DNA from: an uncultured Deinococcales bacterium
Lineage (GTDB): Bacteria > Deinococcota > Deinococci > Deinococcales > Trueperaceae
Assembly (NCBI GenBank): GCA_937934635.1
Contig: CALGZD010000105.1
Location: 1-8,465 of the forward strand
Direction: 5' to 3'
Length of the DNA: 8,465 bases
The position numbers and the translations under genes were made by a program. Under the pieces are notes generated by a model that saw only the letters and a list, made by a program, of their open reading frames with translations, ran no database searches and was not told where the DNA came from. This document shows, in pieces, positions 1 to 7,300 of this stretch. The number at the start of each line of letters is the position of its first letter. Within the stretch, counting starts at the first letter, position 1.

Positions 1-129
1 AACATCTTATTAAGCTGTTTTATGGTTCAAGCAAAAACACGACCCAACAAAATAGCCCAACAAAACCGTCAGCCCTTTAATAAAGGTGGGTTAGTGGGTA
101 TTTCAGGGCATCGCTCTTCTCAACTGTGA
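1..129 (+). CDS. Possible C-terminal end of an upstream gene (partial, unrecognised)
   Basis: Frame 1 is open from the left edge to a TGA at 127-129, giving 42 codons. The peptide is basic and ends in GGLVGISGHRSSQL. It has an internal ATG at 22, so a separate 35-residue micro-ORF is also possible, but no convincing Shine-Dalgarno precedes it. I do not recognise the family. Reading it as a truncated gene rests only on the open frame and an ordinary-looking residue mix with several Lys, Arg and Gln. A frame this short can be open by chance. The sequence includes a short CCTTT-AAT-AAAGG inverted repeat near 80-95, which may be incidental. Confidence 0.35.
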   Translation, partial: NILLSCFMVQAKTRPNKIAQQNRQPFNKGGLVGISGHRSSQL

Positions 130-180
130 AACTTTAACATGCTTTAGGATACCGTTTTGCCCAATCTCTTGATGTTCTAT

Positions 181-208
181 TAATCTAGATACCTCCTAAT
201 CTAGATAC
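181..208. repeat. Paired 12-bp direct repeat TAATCTAGATAC
   Basis: TAATCTAGATAC occurs at 181-192 and again, identically, at 197-208, separated by CTCC, so the period is 16 bp. Each copy contains the 8-bp palindrome ATCTAGAT. Two palindromic half-turn-spaced sites are what a dimeric DNA-binding protein might use, but no regulator is identified, and the pair lies about 500 bp from the nearest start codon. Chance duplication is the alternative. Confidence 0.5.
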
Positions 209-477
209 ATAACAGACTAGTGCTTTAACAAGTGAAAATGTGATGGTTGCTTTTTTAGCTGAGCTTTAAATTGTTGTACCCATAAGCTTTTAACGTTTTA
301 CCCTATAAAACATACCCTTCGATTATCAGTTGTCGCTGTACTAGGCAGTTCAACAAAATCAGATTGATAGCTTTAATAGCTTGATTTAGTCTTGCCCCTT
401 GCAATCTGTTTAAGCTCATAAATGTTATTCGTGTGCAATTTAGAGGTTTTATAGATATTATTTTTTGCTTGTGCCTT

Positions 478-500
478 AGCCTTTTGGGCTTTTTATTTGT
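478..500 (+). terminator. Weak intrinsic-terminator-like hairpin
   Basis: AGCC at 478-481 can pair with GGCT at 487-490 around a five-base loop, followed by TTTTATTTGTTT. The stem is only 4 bp, which is short for a rho-independent terminator, so it would be inefficient. It could end a transcript coming from the left edge of the window. Confidence 0.25.
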
Positions 501-595
501 TTGGAGTGCTGTGGGGCAAAAGAAATGTAGTTGGGGGATTATGAGAGCTCGAGCCTAATTCTCATCTCTCACCTACATAACTATGTGAAAATTCC

Positions 596-624
596 TTAGC
601 AAAGTCATCAATCTATGGTTTAAT
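596..624 (+). promoter_or_regulatory. Candidate sigma-70 promoter with extended -10 for the thioredoxin gene
   Basis: A -35-like TTAGCA at 596-601 (4 of 6 to consensus) is followed after 17 bp by TTTAAT at 619-624 (5 of 6). TG lies at 616-617, one base before the -10, forming an extended -10 element. The start point would fall near 631, giving a leader of about 70 nt before the ATG at 700. Identified by eye from consensus only. Confidence 0.4.
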
Positions 625-699
625 ACCCTGTAAAGGATGAATCTTAAAAGCTGTGTTGCTAAATATTAAACAGCTAGTTTCATAACGGAGAAGTTAGGT

Positions 700-1608
700 A
701 TGTCTTATTTAAAAAGAGTTTCAGTATCTTTAATTATCGCTCTATTTATTTTGCTGTGCGTTGCCCTATCAAGTGCTTTAACTATCGCACTTGCACAAGA
801 AGAAAATTCAGAGCAACTCGTCACCCCTGTATTAGAACCCGTCTTACCAACCACATTACCAACTACAGAGACTCAAGTCTCTCAAGTAGGTACTGATGTC
901 ACGCATTCAGGCGCTACCTCAGGCACAGGTAAATCATTCTTACCAAAAGGCTTACAAAATATTTTTCAGCGTAAGCCAGCCCAGTCTCAGCCAGCCCAAT
1001 CTCAGCCAGCCCAGTCTCAGCCAGCCCAGTCTCAGCCAGTACAACAACAAGCCCAACAAGCCCAGCAGGCACAACAACAAGTTCAGGCAAACCGCAGAGA
1101 AGGTTTTCAAGTTGGCAATATCGCCTCAGACTTTAGACTTCTCAACATTGAAGGTCAAACTGTACAGCTTGCCAGTCTACGTGGCAGCCCTGTTATTTTG
1201 AATTTCTGGGGCATCAACTGTCCACCATGCATCGAAGAACTACCTATCCTGCAAAAAGCTGACCGAGAAATCAATGGTCGCTATGTAGGCTTAAGTGGCT
1301 CAACCAATGCTCACTTCATACTGGTTTCTCTTAAAAGTAACACCGAGGAAACCAAAGAATTCTTAGACAGTCTTGGCATCCACATGAATACTTTAATCGA
1401 AGCGACTATAGACCAACACAGCGTACTACCTTACGATATTCACGATACCGAAACAGTATTTCGTAGCTACCGAGCTTTTGGTTTACCAACAACCTTTATT
1501 ATTGATCCTTCAGGTGTCATCCAATCAAAGCGTATCGGTGCCTTTGTCAATGAAGAGGAACTGTCTCACTATCTAAAATCAGTGAACATCAACTGGCAAC
1601 CTATGTAA
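700..1608 (+). CDS. Exported TlpA/ResA-like thiol-disulfide oxidoreductase with Pro/Gln-rich linker
   Basis: The ATG at 700 follows GGAG at 687-690 with 9-nt spacing. Residues 1-32 form a Sec signal peptide or membrane anchor: basic KR, a long hydrophobic run and an ALA-Q cleavage site after residue 32. There is no proper lipobox. Residues 33-92 are Thr/Ser-rich linker. Residues 93-112 are four PAQSQ repeats, followed by a Gln/Ala run to about 130. A thioredoxin fold occupies about 134-302, with the active site C174-P-P-C177 inside FWGINCPPC and the cis-proline P263 in GLPTTF. Known members of this family reduce or exchange disulfides in the periplasm, for example in cytochrome c maturation. 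No cytochrome genes lie nearby, so the substrate is unknown. At 302 residues it is longer than most TlpA proteins (about 165-190) because of the linker. A Redoxin/AhpC-like member is the alternative, but the CxxC favours TlpA. Confidence 0.9.
   Translation: MSYLKRVSVSLIIALFILLCVALSSALTIALAQEENSEQLVTPVLEPVLPTTLPTTETQVSQVGTDVTHSGATSGTGKSFLPKGLQNIFQRKPAQSQPAQSQPAQSQPAQSQPVQQQAQQAQQAQQQVQANRREGFQVGNIASDFRLLNIEGQTVQLASLRGSPVILNFWGINCPPCIEELPILQKADREINGRYVGLSGSTNAHFILVSLKSNTEETKEFLDSLGIHMNTLIEATIDQHSVLPYDIHDTETVFRSYRAFGLPTTFIIDPSGVIQSKRIGAFVNEEELSHYLKSVNINWQPM
976..1035 (+). repeat. Four in-frame 15-bp tandem repeats encoding PAQSQ
   Basis: The unit CCAGCCCAGTCTCAG occurs four times in a row at 976-990, 991-1005, 1006-1020 and 1021-1035. 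The only difference is one G-to-A change in the second copy (CAG to CAA, synonymous). Because the unit is 15 bp, gain or loss of copies keeps the frame and changes only linker length. It joins a Gln/Ala-rich tract at about 1036-1090. Confidence 0.95.
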
Positions 1609-1672
1609 GCCAAAAAAAAGCTAGGCACTCCAGTCAATCAGTAGAGCTGTTCTGAAATAACTTTTAAGACTT

Positions 1673-1757
1673 CACCCTCACCCCCCCTGCCAGAAATTTT
1701 GGTTAATTTTACAGTTCTCTTCTCCCAAGCTTGGGAGAGGCGTTAGAGGTGAGGGTT
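1673..1757. repeat. REP-like nested inverted repeat between convergent genes
   Basis: An outer pair, ACCCTCACC at 1674-1682 and GGTGAGGGT at 1748-1756, encloses a perfect 18-bp palindrome at 1721-1738 (TCTCCCAAGCTTGGGAGA), which extends to 1719-1740 with one G-T pair. From memory, elements with CCCTCACC outer and CTCCC/GGGAG inner arms recur between genes in many gammaproteobacteria. Its position between two convergent transcription units fits either a REP/MITE remnant or a bidirectional transcript-end structure. No other copy is seen in the window. Confidence 0.55.
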
Positions 1758-1762
1758 GGAAC

Positions 1763-1789
1763 AAAAACAGTAATCATGCACCAGTTTTT
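1763..1789 (-). terminator. A/T hairpin downstream of the MBL-fold gene
   Basis: AAAAAC at 1763-1768 can pair with GTTTTT at 1784-1789 around a 15-base loop. On the minus strand this gives an A-tract, a loop and a terminal run of T, 15 bases after the stop codon at 1804. The stem has little G/C, so termination would be weak; the neighbouring REP-like structure may do most of the work. Confidence 0.3.
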
Positions 1790-1803
1790 ATTTTAGAACA
1801 AGT

Positions 1804-2526
1804 CTAGTAACCGTAAACAACTTGCTCCTGAGCAAGTTCCCAACCAGCAGGTCGCAACACAACTATTGTGGGGTGACCTGCTTTCACTTGTGCTAAGGGT
1901 AAAGCAACCTTAGTATCGTTCACTACCAGCACAGGGTCTTCGGCACGACGATTCAAAAAGTGACTCACAGGCAACATTTTCTCACCACCAGGCGGAATGC
2001 GATAATGCATCGGAAAAACATACTTCGGTTTTAAAAAATCAATCATTGGATCAAGTTCTTCTAAAGTCAAACTAAAGACTTCTCCCGTAATCGCTAGCAA
2101 TACATCACAGTGATCGACCCAAGGTGCCAGTTCTTCTTCACTCATGCCGTGACCAACATCGCCAACATGGGCAAACCAAAGCCCTCCAGCTTTAAAAGCA
2201 TACATACCATTATCATCAGGTCCTGTTGGGTGTTCAGGATTTTCAGTCACAGGAATGCCTATGACTGGTTCATTGTTAATAATCGCTTCTGTCTTACCAA
2301 CCGCTACATCCAAAGCATTGATAACAGTTGCATTCGGTCCTGCAAGCGCATAGTTATTGTGCGATAAATCTATGGCAGAGCTAATGATGACCGTATCAGC
2401 TTCAAAGGTCACACCATCATCTTCCATACCCAAGTCACTGTGGGTGTATGGGTCAGTCATAATGGTTGGCTTACCGTCTTCCCAAATCCGAAAACAAGCG
2501 TGTCCAATAAATTCAATCTCAAGCAT
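1804..2526 (-). CDS. UlaG-like metallo-beta-lactamase-fold protein with degenerate metal site
   Basis: The ATG at 2526 is preceded by AAGGGA six bases upstream, and the TAG stop is at 1804-1806. The 240 residues follow the UlaG-type MBL layout: the opening strand with IGHACFRI (H9), TDPY at 24-27, HVGDVGHG (D123, H126), and PMHY near the C-terminus (H174). Most related proteins carry HxHxDH after the third strand. Here the aligned stretch at residues 51-56 reads AIDLSH, so both leading histidines and the aspartate are gone and only H56 remains. H99, D123 and H174 look retained. Known family members are Zn- or Mn-dependent hydrolases such as the L-ascorbate-6-phosphate lactonase UlaG. This one may bind one metal, bind it differently, or be non-hydrolytic. 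It lies 17 nt after the dehydrogenase gene and probably shares its transcript, suggesting action on the product or substrate of that enzyme. No signal peptide, so cytoplasmic. Confidence 0.85.
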   Translation of the reverse strand: MLEIEFIGHACFRIWEDGKPTIMTDPYTHSDLGMEDDGVTFEADTVIISSAIDLSHNNYALAGPNATVINALDVAVGKTEAIINNEPVIGIPVTENPEHPTGPDDNGMYAFKAGGLWFAHVGDVGHGMSEEELAPWVDHCDVLLAITGEVFSLTLEELDPMIDFLKPKYVFPMHYRIPPGGEKMLPVSHFLNRRAEDPVLVVNDTKVALPLAQVKAGHPTIVVLRPAGWELAQEQVVYGY

Positions 2527-2543
2527 GAGCTATCCCTTACTTA

Positions 2544-3701
2544 TTACTTATGTGGATGCAAAATAATCTTTGCATCTTCACGACTTTCTAAACGTTTAAA
2601 GGCTGCAATGGCATCATCAAGTGGCAATCTATCACTAATCATTTTCCGCATATCTATCCGCCCTGCTGCCATCAAGCGAATAACGTTCTGAAAAGTTCCA
2701 GAACCAACATGTCCTAGTGACCCTGCCAACTGTACACCTTTAGTTTTGTAAGCAACGGTTGGTAGTACAGGTCGCTTCGCACCCATACCAATATCAATAA
2801 TAGATGCGTTAACAGCTAAAGACTTCTCTAAGAGTTGGATCGTTTTATCCGCAACACCCGAACATTCAACAACCCAATCCGTACCACGCCCCAAAGTCAG
2901 TTCCATGACCGCTTCATCTAAATCAGTTCCTATTGGGCTTAATGCTTTCGATGCGCCAAGCGTTTCAGCCATTTTCCTGCGACTATCAGAGGGATCAAAG
3001 ACAATGATCTCCCCAGCACCACCAGCAGCAGCCAAAGCTGTAGCTGCCAGACCTATCGGTCCTGCACCAAAGACCACCACATTATTACCAGGCTTCCACG
3101 TCGTTAAACGGTTAAACATACCCTGATACGCTACACCTGTAGGCTCGACTAGCGCCCCCATCAAGAGTGCTTCTTCTTCGCCAAACTTGTTGACTAACTC
3201 GTCAAGTTTCCAGCAGTACTTTGCTTTTACCGCAATGTACTCAGCCATTGCCCCTGGTGTGGTAATGCCTAACTCTTCGATATCATCACAGTGGTTAAAA
3301 AAACCTCGGCGACAAGCAATGCACTCACCACACCATTGGATTTCTTCAACTGCTACCAAATCACCCAGTTGTAAATTTTTGACACGACTGCCTACTTCAA
3401 CTACCTTACCCGCAAATTCATGTCCCAAAATATTTGGAGCTTTCAAAAGACTAGGGTAAAGCATATAACCATCAGAATCTGATTCGTACATGTGCATATC
3501 AGAACCACATATGCCAACAGCCTCAACTTGTATTCGGACTTCATCTGGCTCGATTTCAGGATTTGGTATCTCTGTTAAATCGATAGTAGGGTTTTTCCAA
3601 ACCATTGATGCATACTTTACTTTGTGGCTTTCCTTTTCTCGCTCATCTGGAATATAACCAGCCTTTGGTGCCCACTCAGCATTCAGAAGTAGTGCCTTCA
3701 T
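2544..3701 (-). CDS. Zn-dependent medium-chain dehydrogenase, scyllo-inosose 3-dehydrogenase-like
   Basis: The product is 385 residues from the ATG at 3701. The frame stays open upstream (ATG at 3740, TTG at 3770), but the start MKALLLNAEW matches, from memory, that of the Thermotoga TM0412 scyllo-inosose dehydrogenase, and a promoter overlaps the upstream options. GGA lies 9 nt before the chosen ATG. Catalytic zinc ligands appear as C65 (GICGSDMHM), H94 (GHE) and E186 (VEPTGVAY). The structural zinc site is C124, C127, C130 and C138. A Rossmann motif GAGPIG is at 212-217, and D236 at the end of the second strand favours NAD over NADP. The family oxidises polyols and cyclitols; the closest remembered relatives act in inositol catabolism, but other sugar alcohols are possible. 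Cytoplasmic. It heads a two-gene unit with the MBL-fold gene 17 nt downstream; no other inositol genes are in view. Class is near certain, substrate is not. Confidence 0.9.
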   Translation of the reverse strand: MKALLLNAEWAPKAGYIPDEREKESHKVKYASMVWKNPTIDLTEIPNPEIEPDEVRIQVEAVGICGSDMHMYESDSDGYMLYPSLLKAPNILGHEFAGKVVEVGSRVKNLQLGDLVAVEEIQWCGECIACRRGFFNHCDDIEELGITTPGAMAEYIAVKAKYCWKLDELVNKFGEEEALLMGALVEPTGVAYQGMFNRLTTWKPGNNVVVFGAGPIGLAATALAAAGGAGEIIVFDPSDSRRKMAETLGASKALSPIGTDLDEAVMELTLGRGTDWVVECSGVADKTIQLLEKSLAVNASIIDIGMGAKRPVLPTVAYKTKGVQLAGSLGHVGSGTFQNVIRLMAAGRIDMRKMISDRLPLDDAIAAFKRLESREDAKIILHPHK

Positions 3702-3742
3702 GCTTTCAAATCCAATCTTTAAATACTTGCTTTTGACCATCC

Positions 3743-3770
3743 ATTTTACTTGCTTTACGAAATAATTCAA
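3743..3770 (-). promoter_or_regulatory. Candidate sigma-70 promoter of the dehydrogenase/MBL operon
   Basis: Read on the minus strand, TTGAAT (3770-3765) and TAAAAT (3748-3743, 5 of 6 to the -10 consensus) are separated by 16 bp. Transcription would begin near 3736, leaving a leader of about 35 nt before the ATG at 3701. This placement supports 3701 rather than the upstream in-frame starts at 3740 and 3770. It is a consensus match by eye. Confidence 0.5.
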
Positions 3771-3799
3771 CTGACGACTATATTACTGACGACTATATT
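3770..3799. repeat. Perfect 15-bp tandem duplication abutting the operon promoter
   Basis: ACTGACGACTATATT occurs at 3770-3784 and again at 3785-3799 with no spacer and no mismatch. It touches the upstream edge of the proposed -35 element of the minus-strand operon, the usual place for an activator or UP-like site. On the minus strand the unit also contains TATAGT, so each copy might offer an extra -10-like box. Slippage duplication without function is equally possible. Confidence 0.7.
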
Positions 3800-3933
3800 A
3801 GAGTGCGTCACACCTGATTTGAACACCTGCTATTCAGCCTAACTCAGTATTTTAAAACAAACACTGTTCCACCAGCTTCCTAAATGCTTTCTTAATATAT
3901 TTAAAGACCATTAAGAGTAATCATATCAATCTT

Positions 3934-3947
3934 AAGGCTCGAGCCTT
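3934..3947. repeat. 14-bp perfect palindrome AAGGCTCGAGCCTT
   Basis: The sequence is its own reverse complement over 14 bases centred on CTCGAG. A second, longer pairing overlaps it: AGAGTAA at 3914-3920 with TTACTCT at 3947-3953. It lies between divergent genes, about 230 bp from the operon start and 360 bp from the surface-protein start. The core GCTCGAGCCT recurs at 547-556. It could be a dimer binding site; nothing identifies the protein. Confidence 0.5.
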
Positions 3948-4151
3948 TACTCTATCAAATATAAATTCGTGGGGCAGCGTTTTTTAATCAAAACATACAG
4001 TTTGGTTACAGCTTTATTTTGCGCTGTTCATAAGTTTGCTTTCTAAGCTTGATGTATCAGAACTTTTCTCAGTCTGGTTCTACCTAAGCTTGGTACTTAC
4101 GCATATTCAATCTTAACTATGCAAAGAAACGGTAGGTGTTCAGTTCAACTC

Positions 4152-4185
4152 TTGAATATTCAACAGATTCAAAAACAGATTCAAA
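4152..4185. repeat. 12-bp palindrome followed by a 12-bp tandem duplication
   Basis: TTGAATATTCAA at 4152-4163 is a perfect palindrome. It overlaps two perfect head-to-tail copies of AACAGATTCAAA at 4162-4173 and 4174-4185. The ATTCAA core recurs in the palindrome, and nearby at 4102-4109 (ATATTCAA). The cluster lies about 120-155 bp upstream of the proposed start of the surface-protein gene, so a regulator binding array is conceivable but unproven. Confidence 0.5.
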
Positions 4186-4293
4186 ATAGAAACTCCACAC
4201 TATTTTTTATTGCTGTACCTACAGCTATTTTCACGCTTTCAAATTATTCCAAATCCTCAATAATCCCCAAACCGATTTGGAAACTAAAATAAA

Positions 4294-4300
4294 AAGGTGG
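4294..4300 (+). promoter_or_regulatory. Shine-Dalgarno AAGGTGG that points to an ATT start
   Basis: AAGGTGG is the only strong ribosome-binding sequence near the beginning of the giant frame. It lies 6 nt before the in-frame ATT at 4307 and 19 nt before an out-of-frame ATG at 4320. The spacing favours ATT. The only in-frame ATG, GTG or TTG codon before the signal peptide is TTG at 4277, which lies upstream of this site and has no Shine-Dalgarno of its own. Confidence 0.5.
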
Positions 4301-4306
4301 TCTCCC

Positions 4307-7300
4307 ATTAAATTTCTACATGTCCCCTCTAGCCTCTCTCCCAATATCTCCACTAGTATCTCCATTAGGCATCGATTAAAACTCTGGAAACTAGTTGCAC
4401 TCTTCGTTTCAATTCAGTCACTATCATTCATTGCCTTAGCAAATATCGATGTAAACAAGAGCTTTTCGCCAGCAACAGTTTACCCAACCCAAACCTCAAC
4501 ATTAATTATCGAACTACAAAACAATTCGCTGACCCCATCAACAAATGTTGCTTTCACAGACATCTTTCCAGATAATGTCTTTTTAGCCTCAACACCAAAT
4601 GTCACAAATACATGTGGAGGTACACCAACAGCTAGCAACGGCGCTACCGCAGGGCAACTATCATTGTCAGGCGGAACAATTCCTGCTGGCGATGGCATCA
4701 ATCCAGGTACTTGTAAAGTAACAGTTGACATAACCACACCAACCAAAGGCACTTATACAAACACAATTCCTATTGGTGATGTCACAGCAACAATAGGTGG
4801 TATAAGTGAATCAAACGCACAAGCAACAAGCGCTACATTAACAGCAATTGTTGATCCTATCACTATAGATATGAATGATAATCCTACTACAGTTCTTGGG
4901 CACAATACAGGAACCTTAACAATCACTCTGGACAACACAAATCCTGTAGCCTTAACTGACGTAGCTTGGAATATGGATTTCACAAATTCTTCTACTTATG
5001 GTTCTGGTGGCTACTATGCTTACTTTCTGGATGGCACTGATGGAGGAACTTGCGGAGCCACAGTCGCTGTAACAGATGCAGAAACACAAACTACCAAGTA
5101 TCCAAGAAATGCCTTAGATTTTTCAAACTTCAGCATTCCAGCAAATAGCAGTTGTACAATTACGCTGGACTACCAACCAAGCCTTTTCCCTACGGATGCT
5201 GAACGTTGGACTGGTGGCAGTATTACTATTCCTGGTCAAGAAATTACAACCACCGAAGGAGCCACCAACAATCTCGCTGGCTCTGAATATCTGGTTATCA
5301 AAATAGGAACTGAAGTCCTCAAAACCTTTGATGGTGTCAAAAATGCTTCAGTAAATTCAACAACAGGTACAGCCACCGCACAACTAAGTCTTGAGTTTGT
5401 GAATCGAAATGCTCAAGCAACCCCATTAGACTTTACAGATGTCATGCCCACTACACCTGGGCAAATGACTGTTCTTAGTATCGACAGCAATACCTGTGGT
5501 GGAACAGTCACAACAGGCACATCATTAACTGTCACAGGGGGTTCTATTCCAGGACCTGATTCCAACTGTACAATCACTGCTACAGTTGAAGTAACTGCAG
5601 ATGGCCAATATGACAATATTATCCCTGCTGGCGACACCAATGGCTACGAATATGCAACAACCAACGCCACCTTAGCCAAAACAAGCGGTGCAATTGGCGT
5701 AGAAAAAAGTCAAGACCACGACTTTAAATATGCAGGTGATGAAGGAATCTATACCTACACCATCTCAAACCTCTCAGACCCAGTAACAGGTACCGATGTC
5801 ACCAACTTCCGCTTAAGAGATAATTTTGCAAACGCTAGCTATGACCCCTATGCAACCATGTCTCAGGCGAACAACGTTACAACCACTTGTGGTGGCAGCC
5901 TCACCGTAAACAGTGTTCCCGGAGATACCTTTTTTGATATTGAAGGTTTGACTATAGCCAAAGGTCAGACTTGTGAAGTAACTGTGCAATATTCAATCAT
6001 AGCTTCTACAGGTGTTACCTATAATTCAGTAGAAAATATTGATATAAAAACAGATATAAACAACGCTTCTGAAGAAGGCATCGTTTACGATACAGACTCA
6101 GCAACAGATCTCATCTTAAATGGGGTTGTTCTCCACGATGTTAAAGTTTATAACCCAATTACCCCTTACTTAACATTTATTCCTGATACCATCTCTGAAA
6201 ATGGTGTGTCCACACTCGAATATGAAATTCGCTTTGCTAGCTATACCGACCCAGCTGTAGAAAATATTTACTTACGTAACACCCTACCAGCAGGAGTTGT
6301 CATTGCACCAAATGCCAATATCACTACCACTTGTGGCGGTACAGTATCTGCCACACCAGGTACGGATCAAATCGAATTCTCAGGCGGTTCTCTTCCTGGA
6401 CTTGTACTTGACACGTCGACTTCTCGTTTTTACTCTTCAAAATCCTGTACTCTAACTGTAGACGTTACAGGTGCAACAGCAGGTAGCTACACCAATACAA
6501 TTCCTGGTGACCCTTTTAGTTCTACATTGGCTGATCTTGAAGTCACCGCTGACAAAATAGGAGAAATTGCACCTTACAACTATTTTCGCAATCAATTCAA
6601 TAGAACAGATATCTTAACAATCACACCAATTGCACTACCAATCAATAAAGAATTTTTTCCACCAACGATTAACGGTGGTGCTGTTTCACGAGTCCGCATA
6701 ACAATCTCAAATTCAGATCCAATCGCTCCAACGCTTACAGATGTTTCTCTAACAGATGCTTTTACAGCAACTGATATGCAACTACATTCCACTGTCGATG
6801 CAAAATTCATAAATAGCGCTGGTATAGAAAATACCACCTGTAGAAATGCAACCATCACTGGTGCTCCAGGTGACACCTCAATCTCACTATCTGGTGCAAC
6901 AATTGACGCAGGTGCAATTTGCTACTTTGAATTCAATGTTACTGCTGCTGTGGGTGGCAATCACATCAACACAATTGCCGCAAACGATGTCACTTCAAAA
7001 GAAGGCATTTCAAATGATGACTCTGTATCAGCCACATTGACTGTAAACCGAGAACTAAATGTCGGCAAAGGATTTATTCCCACTATTACAACCGCAGGTC
7101 AAACATCTACCTTACGCATAGATGTATTTAACACAAACGTAACAAACTATACAGGTAGTGGAATATCACTAATAGATGAAATGCCCGCAGGTATCAACGT
7201 CCAAAGTATTGATTCAAATACTTGTGGAGGTACTGCAACAATAGGTAGCCAAAACGGGAATGACACGATTCAGCTTTCAGGTGGTACTTTTACTGCTGAA

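Larger units (their letters stand above)
130..699. other. Non-coding stretch upstream of the thioredoxin gene
   Basis: No reading frame of convincing length or composition is present on either strand in these 570 bases. The stretch is AT-rich. It contains a pair of 12-bp direct repeats near 181-208, a weak terminator-like hairpin near 478-500, a GCTCGAGCCT motif near 547-556 flanked by ATGAGA / TCTCAT arms, and a promoter candidate at 596-624. No tRNA or recognisable riboswitch was seen. Decayed coding sequence or an undescribed small RNA cannot be excluded by eye. Confidence 0.6.
3800..4306. other. Divergent intergenic region between the operon and the giant surface-protein gene
   Basis: No convincing coding frame is seen on either strand in these roughly 500 AT-rich bases. 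They hold the 14-bp palindrome at 3934-3947, the palindrome and 12-bp tandem repeat at 4152-4185, and the Shine-Dalgarno at 4294-4300. I could not place a promoter for the plus-strand gene with any confidence; several TAAAAT-like boxes exist without good -35 partners. Confidence 0.6.

Noticed and set aside
973..1035. CRISPR-like repeat array
   Set aside because: The units are 15 bp, directly abutting and without spacers, and encode an in-frame peptide repeat.
896..1201. Plus-strand frame rich in SLSQP repeats
   Set aside because: It is the shifted reading of the PAQSQ repeat region inside the thioredoxin gene, with no ribosome-binding site of its own.
3702..3770. Longer dehydrogenase with 23 extra N-terminal residues from TTG at 3770 or 13 extra residues from ATG at 3740
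   Set aside because: The extension overlaps the best promoter and is absent from the remembered Thermotoga relative, which starts at the MKAL position.
4320..4379. Short frame from ATG at 4320 to TAA at 4377 as a leader peptide
   Set aside because: It is 19 codons long, its spacing from the Shine-Dalgarno is poor, and it shows no attenuator-like features. It is kept only as part of the frameshift alternative for the large gene.
4480..6876. Several minus-strand frames of 75-94 codons under the Ig-like array
   Set aside because: They are antisense shadows of a Thr/Asn-rich coding frame and lack domains or ribosome-binding sites.
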